Shown in pieces: positions 1 through 8,840 of a stretch of DNA of 64,000 nt. The stretch's first letter is position 1. The number at the start of each line of letters is the position of its first letter. The notes under the pieces are model-generated. The model was not told where the DNA came from, searched no databases, and saw nothing but the letters and a program-made list of their open reading frames with translations. Source of the stretch: JAJFJD01 sp965228425 (GTDB lineage: Bacteria > Pseudomonadota > Alphaproteobacteria > UBA8366); NCBI GenBank assembly GCA_965228425.1, contig OZ245815.1, forward strand, positions 1,240,001 through 1,304,000. Direction: 5' to 3'. The translations under genes and the position numbers were made by a program.

Positions 1-270
1 GCGCCCGGGCCGGATGTGCAAACCCGCGATGAAATCCGCGACTTCACCCGCAAGTACGGCGGGACGATCCACCACCCGGTCGGGACGTGCAAGATGGGTG
101 AAGACCCGGCCTCCGTTGTCGATCCGCGCCTGCGTGTGCAGGGCATCCAAGGCTTGCGGGTGGTCGACGCCTCGATCATGCCGACGCTGACGACCGGCAA
201 CACGAACGCGCCGGCCATCATGGTCGGCGAGAAGGGGGCGGCGATGATCCTGGAGGACAGGGCTGGCTGA
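1..270 (+). CDS. GMC-family oxidoreductase, C-terminal fragment
   Basis: This is the 3' end of a gene that begins before the window; the frame is open from base 1 and the last 89 codons are present. The protein carries the C-terminal signature of glucose-methanol-choline flavoenzymes: a HHPVGTCKMG block with the conserved catalytic-region histidines, then a VVDASIMP stretch and a TTGNTNAPAIM segment that contacts FAD. Choline and alcohol dehydrogenases of this family oxidise alcohols to aldehydes with FAD. The substrate cannot be told from this fragment. The next gene converges on it from the other strand after 22 bases. Confidence 0.9.
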   Translation, partial: APGPDVQTRDEIRDFTRKYGGTIHHPVGTCKMGEDPASVVDPRLRVQGIQGLRVVDASIMPTLTTGNTNAPAIMVGEKGAAMILEDRAG

Positions 271-292
271 TCGGACGCTGCACGCGTCGCAA

Positions 293-1597
293 CTAGGCCG
301 TTTTCGAATCGTCGAGGACCTTGACCTCGCGCTGCGGGAACGGAATTTCGATGTCGTTCGCCTTGAGCGCGGTCCAGATCATCAGCAACAGGTCGGCGCC
401 CACGCGGTTCTCGCCGTCGTCGATTCCGTCCATCCAGAATTCCACGAGAATGTCGATTCCGGAGTCGGCGAATTTTGCGATTTCCGCATCGGGCCGCAGT
501 GCGATCGGCAAATCGTCGCCGCTGAGCACCTTGGGATGACTGGCGACGATCTCGCGGACGATCTCGAACAACTTCTCCAGGTCGGTCTTGTAGGCGACCT
601 GGAAATTCAGGGAATAGCGCTGCTGCTTGTTGTGATGGGTCCAGTTGGTGAAGGCGGTGGTGATGAATTTTTCATTCGGGACCATGATGTCCTTGCCGTC
701 GAAGGTCTCCAACGTTGCGGAGCGCATGGTCAACTCGCGCAGTGTGCCGGATCGGCCGTCCTCCAACTGGATGAAATCGCCGATCGTGATACTGCGGTCC
801 AAGAGGATGATGATGCCTGAGATGAAATTCGATGCGATTTGCTGCAGACCGAACCCAAGCCCGACCCCCAACGCGCCGCCGAACACCGCCAGCGTCGTCA
901 CGTCGATGCCCATCACGTTCATCAGCAACAGGAAGATCAGCACGAAGACGCCGATCTCGAACAGCTTGGCCGCGATCTCGCGCGTGCTGGGGTCTAGGGC
1001 CGGCTGGGTGCGGATGACGCGCTGGCCGGTGGCATTGGAGATGCGGCCCAGCCAGAACAGGACGAAGCCGAACACAATGGTGCGCAGAACGGCATAGAGG
1101 GTGAGCTTGATGTTGCCGATCTCGATCGAAACGCCTTCGAGATGTTCGATGACCTCGTCGAGCCACCCAACGGCGTAGAGCAAGGCAATCGGCAGGCCGA
1201 CCCATTTCAGGATGAAGCTGATCGTCTCGTTCTTGAGGAAATGGCGCGCGAGGCTGTAGACGACGAAAACGAATGCGACACCCTGGGCCGCCCGGACCAG
1301 CCAGGACTCACCGGTCGTGCCCGCGCTGATCGCCGCCGCGATTCCCAAGACGGCCGCTGCCATCACCGGCTGCAGGAGACTGCGCGCACGGTACAGCCCG
1401 CTGCGAAATTCGAAATAGGCGCCGGGTTGCGGCTCCTCGCGGAAGATTCTCACGCGCCGAGAAAGATAGGCGGCGATGATCATGCCGACTGCAAGCGCCA
1501 ACGCGATGATGCTTATTTGGACATAAAACTCCGCGCGGGACAGGTGCGAGAGTAACTCCCGCCCAATCTCTTCCGCGCGCACGATCATCCATTCCAT
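293..1597 (-). CDS. MscS-family mechanosensitive ion channel
   Basis: A 434-residue inner-membrane protein that should open under membrane tension and release solutes in hypo-osmotic shock. Several hydrophobic segments (roughly residues 25-45, 75-118, 165-190 and 215-235) precede the pore helix. That helix is the glycine/alanine-rich GGALGVGLGFGLQQIASNF stretch around residue 240, followed by the conserved ITIGDFIQL entry to the beta domain. The cytoplasmic MscS domain continues to the C-terminus. It is larger than E. coli MscS (286 residues) because of extra N-terminal membrane helices. It is transcribed alone, convergent with the GMC gene and divergent from the dioxygenase gene. Substrate and gating details cannot be read from sequence. 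Confidence 0.92.
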   Translation of the reverse strand: MEWMIVRAEEIGRELLSHLSRAEFYVQISIIALALAVGMIIAAYLSRRVRIFREEPQPGAYFEFRSGLYRARSLLQPVMAAAVLGIAAAISAGTTGESWLVRAAQGVAFVFVVYSLARHFLKNETISFILKWVGLPIALLYAVGWLDEVIEHLEGVSIEIGNIKLTLYAVLRTIVFGFVLFWLGRISNATGQRVIRTQPALDPSTREIAAKLFEIGVFVLIFLLLMNVMGIDVTTLAVFGGALGVGLGFGLQQIASNFISGIIILLDRSITIGDFIQLEDGRSGTLRELTMRSATLETFDGKDIMVPNEKFITTAFTNWTHHNKQQRYSLNFQVAYKTDLEKLFEIVREIVASHPKVLSGDDLPIALRPDAEIAKFADSGIDILVEFWMDGIDDGENRVGADLLLMIWTALKANDIEIPFPQREVKVLDDSKTA

Positions 1598-1787
1598 CGC
1601 GTCTCAACTCCTCGGGGTGCAGGCTAGTACTTATATTCGTTCCGGTAGGGTGCCGTCGACCGGAACTCACATCAGGCTTGGGTGCCGTGCCCCTCTGAGC
1701 GATCGTGGGGCCGACGATTGGCCTATGGTGCGCCGATTTTGGTACCGTGGTCTGTGACATTGCGCCGATAGCACTGGAGGACGCACC

Positions 1788-2726
1788 ATGGCTGTGGAAC
1801 TCGCCGATCAGGCTCCGGAAACGATCGAGATCAAACCCTTGGCAATGACCATCGGCGCGGAGGTGTCCGGCGTCGATCTGTCCAAGCCGCTGCCGGGCCA
1901 GCAAGTGGGAGAATTGCGCGCCGCGTTTTTGCGGTGGAAGGTGCTGTTCTTCCGCAATCAGCCGCTTGATCACACACAACAGGTTGCGTTCAGCCGGCAG
2001 TTCGGCGACTGCACGCCGGCCCATGCGGTCTATGGCCATCAGGACGATGCCTTTCCCGAGGTCTATTCCATCGACCGCGATCGCCGGAACAAGCGCTATA
2101 AGGGCGAAGACCTGTTGACGCCCTGGTCCGGCTGGCACGCCGACATCACACCGGCCATCAACCCGCCCGCGATCTCGATCCTGCGCGGTGACAAGATGCC
2201 GCCCTATGGCGGGGACACGCAATTCGCCGACATGGTCGCCGCCTATAACGCGTTGTCGACGAACATGAAGGAGATCGTGGACGGTCTCCGGGGTATCCAC
2301 CGCTATCAGGGCAACGCCGGCGTCAACGTGAGCAAGGAATATGCCGAAACGCTCAACAAGAACCTGATCATCAGTGAGCATCCCTTGGTGCGGGTCCATC
2401 CGGAAACCGGCGAGAAAGCGCTTTATGTCAGCCCGAGCTTCCTGGAGAGTATCGTTGGGTTCACGCCGACGGAAAGCGAGGCGTTGCTGGCCATGCTGAA
2501 GACCCATGCCGCCCGCCCGGACTTCAATGTCCGGTTCAAGTGGGACGATCATGCCCTGGCGATGTGGGACAACCGGCAGGTCCTTCATTTGGGTCCGAAG
2601 GACATCGTCGGGTCGGACTTCGACCGAGAAATTCACCGCACGACGCTGATGGGCGACATTCCCGTCGGACCGGACGGTAAGCCTTCGACACCGATCGAAG
2701 GGAACCCGATCAAGCCGGTCCGCTAA
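1788..2726 (+). CDS. TauD/TfdA-family Fe(II)/2-oxoglutarate dioxygenase
   Basis: A 312-residue enzyme expected to hydroxylate a small substrate while decarboxylating 2-oxoglutarate and reducing O2. The iron triad is visible as H117-x-D119 (WHADIT) and H283, which sits in a REIHRTT motif whose arginine should bind 2-oxoglutarate; the WDNRQVLH block before it is also typical. The start follows a GGAGG-type ribosome site (ggaggacgcacc). Members act on taurine, 2,4-D and other sulfonates or carboxylates. The neighbouring GGT-like gene is convergent, so no operon partner identifies the substrate. Family assignment is firm; the substrate is unknown. Confidence 0.93.
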   Translation: MAVELADQAPETIEIKPLAMTIGAEVSGVDLSKPLPGQQVGELRAAFLRWKVLFFRNQPLDHTQQVAFSRQFGDCTPAHAVYGHQDDAFPEVYSIDRDRRNKRYKGEDLLTPWSGWHADITPAINPPAISILRGDKMPPYGGDTQFADMVAAYNALSTNMKEIVDGLRGIHRYQGNAGVNVSKEYAETLNKNLIISEHPLVRVHPETGEKALYVSPSFLESIVGFTPTESEALLAMLKTHAARPDFNVRFKWDDHALAMWDNRQVLHLGPKDIVGSDFDREIHRTTLMGDIPVGPDGKPSTPIEGNPIKPVR

Positions 2727-2746
2727 CGCGCCGCCCGAAATCCCGC

Positions 2747-4450
2747 TTAGTACACCAGCGCTTGGCCGTCCCGGCGCGGATCGGAGGCCGCCGATAGCGT
2801 TCCCGATCCGTCGACGCGGATCGCACCGGCGCTGCCCCGGCCACCCCAGTCACCGACCGCCCGGATCGGATGGCCGCGCCTGGCCAAATCTTCGACGACG
2901 CCCGGTTCGACGCGGGATTCGATGATCATGTCGTTGGTTTCCCGATGCGGCCAGGCGGACGCCGTGCGGCCCTGGAAATGGGTCCAGCGCGGGGCGTGGA
3001 TTGCCTCGGTCACCGAGTAATCGTGATCGTAGACCGCGGAGATGACCTGCAGGTTGGTCTGGACTTGCGTGTCCGCGCCGGGGGTGCCGCAACACATGTC
3101 GAGCCGGCCGCCGTCATCCGGTGGCGCCGTGAACACCATCACGGGATTCATCGTGTGCCGGACCCGCTTGCCGGGTTGCAGTTGGTCCACGTGATCCGCA
3201 TCCAGATGCCAATAGTTCATGCGGTTGTTCAGCAGCATGCCGGTGCCGGGGCAGACCACTTGCGATCCGTAACTGTTCGACAGGCTTTGTAAGCCATCCA
3301 CCGCGTTGCCCCATTTGTCGACGACGCAGTAATGGGTGGTGTCGGAATGCAACTCCTTCGGCGAGGCGTTGGCCCGGTGGAATTTGTCACCGGCCGGCCC
3401 GTCCTGATAGGCCCAGGGATCGCCTTCGGTCACGGTTTCGGCGGCGCGGTCGGGATCGATCAGCTTCGCGCGGTCGGCGGCGTATTCCTTGGAAATCAAA
3501 CCGTCGATCGGGACATTCACGAATTCTGGATCGGCGACATAGGCTTCGCGGTCGGCAAAGGCCAGCTTCTTGGCCTCGACCATCACGTGAATGCCGGCTG
3601 CCGTATCCAGCCCCAACGCCGCCATGTCGAAATGTTCGATCATGTTGAGTTCCTGCAGCAGGACATGGCCGGAGGAATTCGGCGGCGCTTCATACACGGT
3701 GCGGCCGCGATAGGTGGTGCTGATCGGGTCCTGCCACGCCATGCGGTATCGCGCGAGGTCTTCCATGGTCAAAATCCCGCCGGCCTCGTCTGAGAATTTT
3801 ACGAGGTGTTCGGCGATGGGACCCGTATAGAAGGCGTCGCGGCCATTCTCGGCGATGATCTGATAGGTCTTTGCGAGATCCGGGTTGCGGCGGATTTCGC
3901 CGGGCTGCAGCGGCCGTCCGTCGGGTGCGAAAATCGCGGCCGAGGCGGGGAAGCTGTGCATGATGACGCAACCTTCGGCGAGCCGGCACTGGAAATGCGA
4001 TTGCGGCACACCCGCGAGGCAGAGTTCGATCGCCGGCTCGACGCAGTCGACCAGGGGCAGCAGCCCGTAGCGTTCATGCGTCGAGAGCAGGGCGTCGCAG
4101 ATTCCCGGCACGGAAACGGACAGGATACCGTCGGTGACGATGCCATCGGCGAAGCGTTCCGGCGTCGCCGCCAAGGGCGCCGCCCCGGTGCCGTTCGCGA
4201 CCTCGACGGTGCCGTTGGCCTTCATATGCACCATGATGAAGCCGTCCGACGCGATTCCCGACCCCTGCGGTTCCGCCACGCCGAGCGCGAATCCGATGGC
4301 GACCGCTGCGTCGACCGCGTTGCCGCCCTTCAGCAGCATTCGCATTCCCGCGAGCGAGGAGAGGGGGTGATTGGAAACGACGGCGCCCTGAGCACCCATC
4401 CGAACCTGTTCCCAGGCCTCGGCCCTTACGCCACCCGGTGTGTCGCTCAT
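2747..4450 (-). CDS. Gamma-glutamyltransferase family protein (Ntn hydrolase)
   Basis: A 567-residue precursor of the gamma-glutamyltranspeptidase/acylase family, which cleaves itself before a threonine to make two subunits. The expected cleavage region is a DTTHYCVVDKWGNAVDG stretch whose first Thr of TTH should be the nucleophile. The N-terminal part has the family block of HPLSSLAG and GGNAVDAAVA, and the small subunit ends with GTPGADTQVQ. The start was set at 4450 (MSDTPGG), downstream of an AAGGGA-like site, instead of 27 codons further upstream where the translation lacks family similarity. There is no obvious signal peptide, so it may be cytoplasmic. The donor may not be glutathione. 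A second, more divergent paralogue lies at 49280-51007. Confidence 0.9.
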   Translation of the reverse strand: MSDTPGGVRAEAWEQVRMGAQGAVVSNHPLSSLAGMRMLLKGGNAVDAAVAIGFALGVAEPQGSGIASDGFIMVHMKANGTVEVANGTGAAPLAATPERFADGIVTDGILSVSVPGICDALLSTHERYGLLPLVDCVEPAIELCLAGVPQSHFQCRLAEGCVIMHSFPASAAIFAPDGRPLQPGEIRRNPDLAKTYQIIAENGRDAFYTGPIAEHLVKFSDEAGGILTMEDLARYRMAWQDPISTTYRGRTVYEAPPNSSGHVLLQELNMIEHFDMAALGLDTAAGIHVMVEAKKLAFADREAYVADPEFVNVPIDGLISKEYAADRAKLIDPDRAAETVTEGDPWAYQDGPAGDKFHRANASPKELHSDTTHYCVVDKWGNAVDGLQSLSNSYGSQVVCPGTGMLLNNRMNYWHLDADHVDQLQPGKRVRHTMNPVMVFTAPPDDGGRLDMCCGTPGADTQVQTNLQVISAVYDHDYSVTEAIHAPRWTHFQGRTASAWPHRETNDMIIESRVEPGVVEDLARRGHPIRAVGDWGGRGSAGAIRVDGSGTLSAASDPRRDGQALVY

Positions 4451-4941
4451 GGTGTTTCCCTTATTAGTTGCTTGGCGGTCTGCCACTACAAATGGGCGAC
4501 GCGCGTCGATGTTGATCGGTGAGGCGTCCATTTTGCGGAATTCGGCGGCAGAGCGCCAGGGCCTTCACGGTACCGCAATCTATCGCCCAATTGCCAAATC
4601 CGCGAGGCGATACGCTGGAAGGAACTCTCTCGTCCACATTGCCGTTATTGAAAGGGCATAAGTTTCTGGGGACTTATCGGCAATCGATTGAAGTATCCGC
4701 CGATACTCGGGGCCAGCCCGCCGATATTCGTGTTTAGGCGCATTCTTCGCAAATGAGATTTGGAAGAGGGCCGAAAACAACGGTAGTGTGGTTGTTTTAG
4801 ATCATGAATTTTCACGGATGTAGGTAAACTTAGGGGCTTCATGCTCGCGCCAGATGAAATCTTCCGGGTTGGTATGTCGAAATCGACTTATCCTCCGGAC
4901 CCTCATGTTCCATCATCTCGCGATAGTGTTGGCGGGTGTTT
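4451..4941. other. Intergenic region without a credible gene
   Basis: About 490 bases separate two divergent genes. Short open frames here have no ribosome sites or recognisable products. The sequence is less GC-rich than its surroundings and should hold both promoters. The only structure I can point to is the cluster of palindrome and direct repeats at 4681-4730, listed separately. Confidence 0.6.
4681..4730. promoter_or_regulatory. Possible operator: palindromes and a 21-bp-spaced direct repeat
   Basis: A perfect 10-bp palindrome CAATCGATTG (4681-4690) is followed by GTATC-CGCC-GATAC (4693-4706). A 13-bp direct repeat CCGCCGATAyTCG then occurs at 4697-4709 and 4718-4730. The repeat spacing is 21 bp, two helical turns, which suits a dimeric or tandem regulator. 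No regulator is assigned. Confidence 0.3.
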
Positions 4942-6174
4942 GTGAAACCGAGGCGACTACTCGCTGCGACCGGGATGGTTACGGCTTTGATCTTGACGGT
5001 CTGCGTTATCGATGCGCAGTCGCCGTCATGGGCGGCCGAAACCTATATTATCGATAGCAAAGGGACGACTATCCTTCGAAACGGCGTGCCGGTTTGTCGA
5101 TTTGCATGCGCGCCGCCCGCGCGGCTCAGGGTTCCGGATTCATCGCCGCAGGCGTCGCCGCAACCGTACGCGCGTCCCACCCGTGATCCCGTGATTCCGC
5201 TTTCGCCGCCGCCGACCCTGCGGCTTCCCGATACGGTCATTTCCGCGGATCGGTATCCGGTGGAACCGCGCCCGGCCGTCGACCGCCGCATCGTTCAGCC
5301 GCAGTCTTTTGGTATCCCGCCCGCACCGGCGCGGGCCTCCGTCCGCCGGCCCGCCGCCGCCGGACCGGTGCGGGTTCGTGCGGCCCAACCCGCCGTCCAG
5401 CAGTCCACGTCGCCGCCCAAGAAAAGCGAGGGGTTCACCAAAGAGCAAAAGGCGCTGATGCTGAATGCGGGCGCCGCGACGTTCATCATCGGGTATGGCA
5501 TCGGGTTTTGGGATTATTTCCAGACGTCGCCGCAAGTGGGTGACGAAGGATGGTTCGGTTCGGACACGAAACACCGCGGCGCGGACAAACTTGGCCATTT
5601 TTGGACCACCTATACGCTCGGACACGCCTTTGCATTCGCATACCGCTGGTGGGACTATGACCCCGAGACAGCGAACATCCTCGGTGCGCTCTCAAGTCTG
5701 GGGTTCCAGACCCTGATGGAGGTCGGCGACTCCTTCAGCGCGGACAATGGCTTCTCGTACGAAGACGCGATCATGAATTTTGCCGGCGCCGGGGCAGCCT
5801 ATGTGCTGGGCAAATATCCGGAATTGGCCCGCAAGATCGATTTCCGGCTGGAATACAGGCCCGATAGCTTCGATGACATTTCCGGCGATATCCTCACCGA
5901 TTACGAAAGCCAACGCTATCTCATGGCGCTCAAGCTCGATGGCTTCGATATATTCGAGAATTCGTATCTGAGCTATCTCGAACTGCACGTGGGATACGAG
6001 ATAAGCGGGTCGAATCCCAATATTCCGGGTCTGCCCGATGGGCGGCGGGCGGACTATTATTTCGGGGCGGGCTTTAACGTCAGCAAGCTGGTTCAGGATT
6101 TCGTCGACGTCAAAGTCTTCGACTATTTCCAGCTGCCGTACACGTCGGTAACAATCAAAAGTGGCGGCGACTGA
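4942..6174 (+). CDS. DUF2279-like exported protein with proline-rich linker
   Basis: An approximately 410-residue protein with a signal peptide (MKPRRLLAATG, a hydrophobic core, probable cleavage after SWA before AETYIID). Residues about 45-160 are rich in proline and arginine and look disordered. The C-terminal half begins with a membrane-like GAATFIIGYGIGFW segment and contains ADKLGHFWTTYTLGH, resembling the DKxxHF motif of DUF2279 (YfiM-like) envelope proteins. The end looks beta-rich, possibly an outer-membrane barrel. Of two adjacent GTG codons I chose 4942 because GGCGG lies six bases upstream. The lipoprotein gene behind it overlaps by one base (TGATG), so the two are probably co-translated. 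The function is unknown. Confidence 0.7.
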   Translation: MKPRRLLAATGMVTALILTVCVIDAQSPSWAAETYIIDSKGTTILRNGVPVCRFACAPPARLRVPDSSPQASPQPYARPTRDPVIPLSPPPTLRLPDTVISADRYPVEPRPAVDRRIVQPQSFGIPPAPARASVRRPAAAGPVRVRAAQPAVQQSTSPPKKSEGFTKEQKALMLNAGAATFIIGYGIGFWDYFQTSPQVGDEGWFGSDTKHRGADKLGHFWTTYTLGHAFAFAYRWWDYDPETANILGALSSLGFQTLMEVGDSFSADNGFSYEDAIMNFAGAGAAYVLGKYPELARKIDFRLEYRPDSFDDISGDILTDYESQRYLMALKLDGFDIFENSYLSYLELHVGYEISGSNPNIPGLPDGRRADYYFGAGFNVSKLVQDFVDVKVFDYFQLPYTSVTIKSGGD

Positions 6175-6662
6175 TGGTAACCGTTCGAAAATCGACGGTG
6201 CGTGTGCTCTGCGCGGTCGCGCTCTGCGTTCTCGTGACCGGGTGCGCCAAGAAACATCTCTATCCGGGTGACCGGCGGTCGGACGATCAAGTCGCCTATG
6301 TCGAGGCGGAACGCTTTTTGTTGGCGGGAGTGGAATTCAGAATCAACGGCAAAGCCGTCGGTTCCTTGGCGCAATACTATTTCCCGCCGGGCCTGCCGGA
6401 CGAATGGTTGCCGGGGCGCCCGACCAAGGGGGCGTCCGTATTGCCGGGCAATCACAGGCTTGTCGCCACGATCGCCAGTTATGGTTGGGTTACGACCGCG
6501 CGAACGGATTGTGCTGCCATGGCCTTTCAGGCGGATCCGGGTCAGCGCTACAAGCTCTTTGTGCGAAAGGGCGCGTTGATCATGCGCAACATGCAGACCG
6601 GCGCTGAAATCGCGGCGACGCGGTTCGACAAATGCCAAGGCCGTTCGGCGGCGGCCCGTTGA
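6174..6662 (+). CDS. Small predicted lipoprotein, partner of the DUF2279-like gene
   Basis: A 162-residue protein with a short basic N-terminus, a hydrophobic stretch and the lipobox LVTGC, so Cys at about residue 24 should be lipidated after signal peptidase II cleavage. The mature part has an NGKAVGSL segment and an LPGNHRLVATI segment, which recalls beta-sandwich PEGA-like or DUF2846-like domains, but I do not assign a family. Its ATG overlaps the stop of the preceding gene (TGATG), indicating translational coupling and a shared envelope role. Function unknown. Confidence 0.75.
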   Translation: MVTVRKSTVRVLCAVALCVLVTGCAKKHLYPGDRRSDDQVAYVEAERFLLAGVEFRINGKAVGSLAQYYFPPGLPDEWLPGRPTKGASVLPGNHRLVATIASYGWVTTARTDCAAMAFQADPGQRYKLFVRKGALIMRNMQTGAEIAATRFDKCQGRSAAAR

Positions 6663-6678
6663 TACGCTTTAGCGCGTA

Positions 6679-7227
6679 TCACTTCGCATATTTGATTAGG
6701 TTGCCCTTTACCGTGCGCACCGGCTCGCCGTCGCGGATGCGTTCGAACGTGAAGGCCATCCCCTGGGGCACCAGTTTCCGCGTATAGCTCTGCACTTGGT
6801 AGGAACCGTCCTTGCCGATGGAAAACACGTTGATGATTAGGGCCGTATCCTTGATCCGCGCCCAGGCCAGCGGGTTGCCGGCCAGCGGGTCGGATTGTGT
6901 CGTCGATTTGTAGACACCGGTGGTTTGCGACGGCACGAATGTCATCTTCTGACTCTTGCGGCGTACGTTGGGCTTGTTGGGATTGCCGCCACGTCGGATG
7001 ACCGTGGTCCACTCGATGCCGAAGCCCTGGCCGGCGGGCTGTATCGTGACATCGAGGTCGCGCACCGTAACGCCGAAATACAAGCTGTCCTTGTTCTCCG
7101 CGACGCCGCTGCCTTTGAACGTCCCGAAAAAGGCAGCCAGCTTTAAGTCTTTGGCGGCCGCGGGCGTAAGCGGCAGCAACAGCGCGGGCAGGATTGCCAG
7201 ACTAAGAAACAAAAGGCGTTTCATCAT
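6679..7227 (-). CDS. Hypothetical exported protein
   Basis: A protein of 182 residues with a clear signal peptide (MMKRLLFLSLAILPALLL, probable cleavage after TPAAA). The rest has regularly alternating hydrophobic residues and several GxG/aromatic pairs, as in a lipocalin- or calycin-like beta barrel. I do not recognise the family. The start was placed at the ATG-ATG pair 7222-7227 because GGGGA lies just upstream; the longer frame to 7263 adds a charged stretch before the signal sequence. It sits just downstream of hemF on the same strand with 26 bases between them, so it may be co-transcribed with it. Confidence 0.65.
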   Translation of the reverse strand: MMKRLLFLSLAILPALLLPLTPAAAKDLKLAAFFGTFKGSGVAENKDSLYFGVTVRDLDVTIQPAGQGFGIEWTTVIRRGGNPNKPNVRRKSQKMTFVPSQTTGVYKSTTQSDPLAGNPLAWARIKDTALIINVFSIGKDGSYQVQSYTRKLVPQGMAFTFERIRDGEPVRTVKGNLIKYAK

Positions 7228-7253
7228 ATTCCCCGGGTCGTCTTTGTTTGGTC

Positions 7254-8120
7254 TTACGGCCAACGTACTTCGGGCGGCAAGGACATCAAGATGGCATCGG
7301 TATTACCGCCGGTCATCAATCCGAACCGGGTCCCGCGGTCATACAGCAAATTGAATTCCACATAGCGTCCGCGCCGCACCAGTTGATGGTTTTTCTGTTC
7401 GTCGGTCCATGGTTCGTTCATGTGGCGGCGGACGATGGCGCCATAAGCGTCGCGGAAGGCGCGGCCGACATCTTGGGTAAACGCGAAGTCAGCCTGCCAA
7501 TCGCCGCTTTCCAGATAGTCGAAGAAGATACCGCCGACGCCGCGCGGTTCGTCCCGGTGTTTGAGATAGAAATATTCGTCGCACCATTCCTTGTAGCGGT
7601 CGTAGTCGGCCACATCATGGGCGTCGCAGGCGCCTTTGAAGGCGCCATGAAAGGAGTCGGTGTCGGCATCGTCCGGATAGGTCGGGGTCAGGTCGCCGCC
7701 GCCGCCGAACCAACCCTTCGTCGTGACGATATGGCGGGTGTTCATGTGGGCCGCGGGTACCAGCGGCGAGTGCATGTGCGAGACGAGCGAAATACCGCTG
7801 GCCCAGAACTTACCGTCCTCGGCCGCGCCGGGCACCTCCTTGCGGAAGTCTTCGGAAAAGACACCGCTGACGGTCGATACGTTGACGCCGACCTTCTCGA
7901 ACACCCGGCCGTGCATGACCGACATCACGCCGCCGCCCCCGGTTCCGGCTTGCGCATCGCTGTCCGGCCGCTCCCAGGACGTTTGCTCAAATGTGCCGGG
8001 GCTGCGGTCGCGAAGCGGCCCGTCATAATCACGCTCGATGGCCTCGAAGGCGTTGCAAATCTCGTCCCGCAGCGTCTCGAACCAGGCGCGGGCCGTTTGC
8101 TGCGTATCGCTTTCGGTCAT
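7254..8120 (-). CDS. hemF: Oxygen-dependent coproporphyrinogen III oxidase
   Basis: The 288-residue enzyme converts coproporphyrinogen III to protoporphyrinogen IX by two O2-dependent oxidative decarboxylations in haem synthesis. Family blocks are all present: WERPDSDAQAGTGGGG near the start, a GISLVSHMHSPLVPAAHMNTR-type region, WFGGGGDLTP, YKEWCDEYFYLKHR, RGVGGIFFDYL and the C-terminal YVEFNLLYDRGTRFGL. Its length matches E. coli HemF (299). It acts as a cytoplasmic homodimer. It lies 11 bases downstream of trmL, and petABC is divergent on the other side of trmL, a sensible haem supply context. An aerobic lifestyle follows; an anaerobic HemN is not in the window. Confidence 0.97.
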   Translation of the reverse strand: MTESDTQQTARAWFETLRDEICNAFEAIERDYDGPLRDRSPGTFEQTSWERPDSDAQAGTGGGGVMSVMHGRVFEKVGVNVSTVSGVFSEDFRKEVPGAAEDGKFWASGISLVSHMHSPLVPAAHMNTRHIVTTKGWFGGGGDLTPTYPDDADTDSFHGAFKGACDAHDVADYDRYKEWCDEYFYLKHRDEPRGVGGIFFDYLESGDWQADFAFTQDVGRAFRDAYGAIVRRHMNEPWTDEQKNHQLVRRGRYVEFNLLYDRGTRFGLMTGGNTDAILMSLPPEVRWP

Positions 8121-8131
8121 AAGGATTTGGG

Positions 8132-8584
8132 TCAGTTGTTGGCGATGCCGTCGGTCTGTCTCAGCGCCTCACTCAACACCATCGCGGCGGCCAGCGCAAC
8201 GTTGAGCGACCGCATCCCGGCGGCCATCGGGATGCGAAGGCGGGCATCCGCGGCATCATGGACCTCCGCCGGAACACCCGCGCTTTCCCGGCCCAGCAAC
8301 AGAGTATCGCCTTGCTCGAACCGGTGGTCCAGGTAGGGCGTTGCGCCCTGTGTCGTCAGGAGCACCAATCGTCCGGTGAATTGCGACCGAAAATGGTCCC
8401 ATGAGGTGTGCCGGACCAGATCGACGTGTTCGACATAGTCCATGCCGGCCCGTTTCATGCGCCGGTCCGACCACACGAAACCCGACGGCTCGATGATATC
8501 GACTCCAACGCCCAGACAGGCGGCGAGCCGCAAAACCGCGCCGGTATTCTGAGGAATGTCCGGCTGAAAAAGGGCCACACGCAT
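8132..8584 (-). CDS. trmL: tRNA (cytidine/uridine-2'-O-)-methyltransferase TrmL
   Basis: A SPOUT-fold methyltransferase of 150 residues that should methylate the ribose at the wobble base of tRNA-Leu isoacceptors using SAM. It begins MRVALFQPDIPQNTGAVLRLAACLG, has the middle block MKRAGMDYVEHVD and the knot motifs LGRESAGVPAEVHD and IPMAAGMRSLNVALAAAMVLSEALRQ. The open frame extends upstream to 8800, but only from 8584 does the protein match the family, and the length then equals that of other TrmL proteins. It is transcribed toward hemF, divergently from petABC. Confidence 0.95.
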   Translation of the reverse strand: MRVALFQPDIPQNTGAVLRLAACLGVGVDIIEPSGFVWSDRRMKRAGMDYVEHVDLVRHTSWDHFRSQFTGRLVLLTTQGATPYLDHRFEQGDTLLLGRESAGVPAEVHDAADARLRIPMAAGMRSLNVALAAAMVLSEALRQTDGIANN

Positions 8585-8799
8585 GCAATTTCGCCCAATG
8601 TTTAGGATTGTTGCACCTTCGGCCGATATTATAGATGCCAAGACTTTGCGTCCGGCGGGTTTTTCCATTATACGATGCGCCAACCAACCTTCGGGGGGTG
8701 GTCGGTGCAATTGCGGCAGGATGTCGCATAGGGTGCGATGTCGCTGCGTGCGCAGCCCTTGCGCTGTATAAAAACCGGTGCTCGAAGGAAGAAGAGACA

Positions 8800-8821
8800 A
8801 CGGCCCGCATTAACGGGCCGT
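8800..8821 (+). promoter_or_regulatory. Hairpin in the petABC leader
   Basis: A perfect inverted repeat ACGGCCCG-CATTAA-CGGGCCGT ends 19 bases before the petA start codon, just upstream of the GAAAGGGG ribosome site. It could limit access to the ribosome site, stabilise the mRNA end, or act as an attenuator, although only four T residues follow. A TATAAA hexamer at 8767-8772 could be the -10 element; no good -35 is seen. Confidence 0.5.
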
Positions 8822-8840
8822 CTGGAATTTTGGAAAGGGG

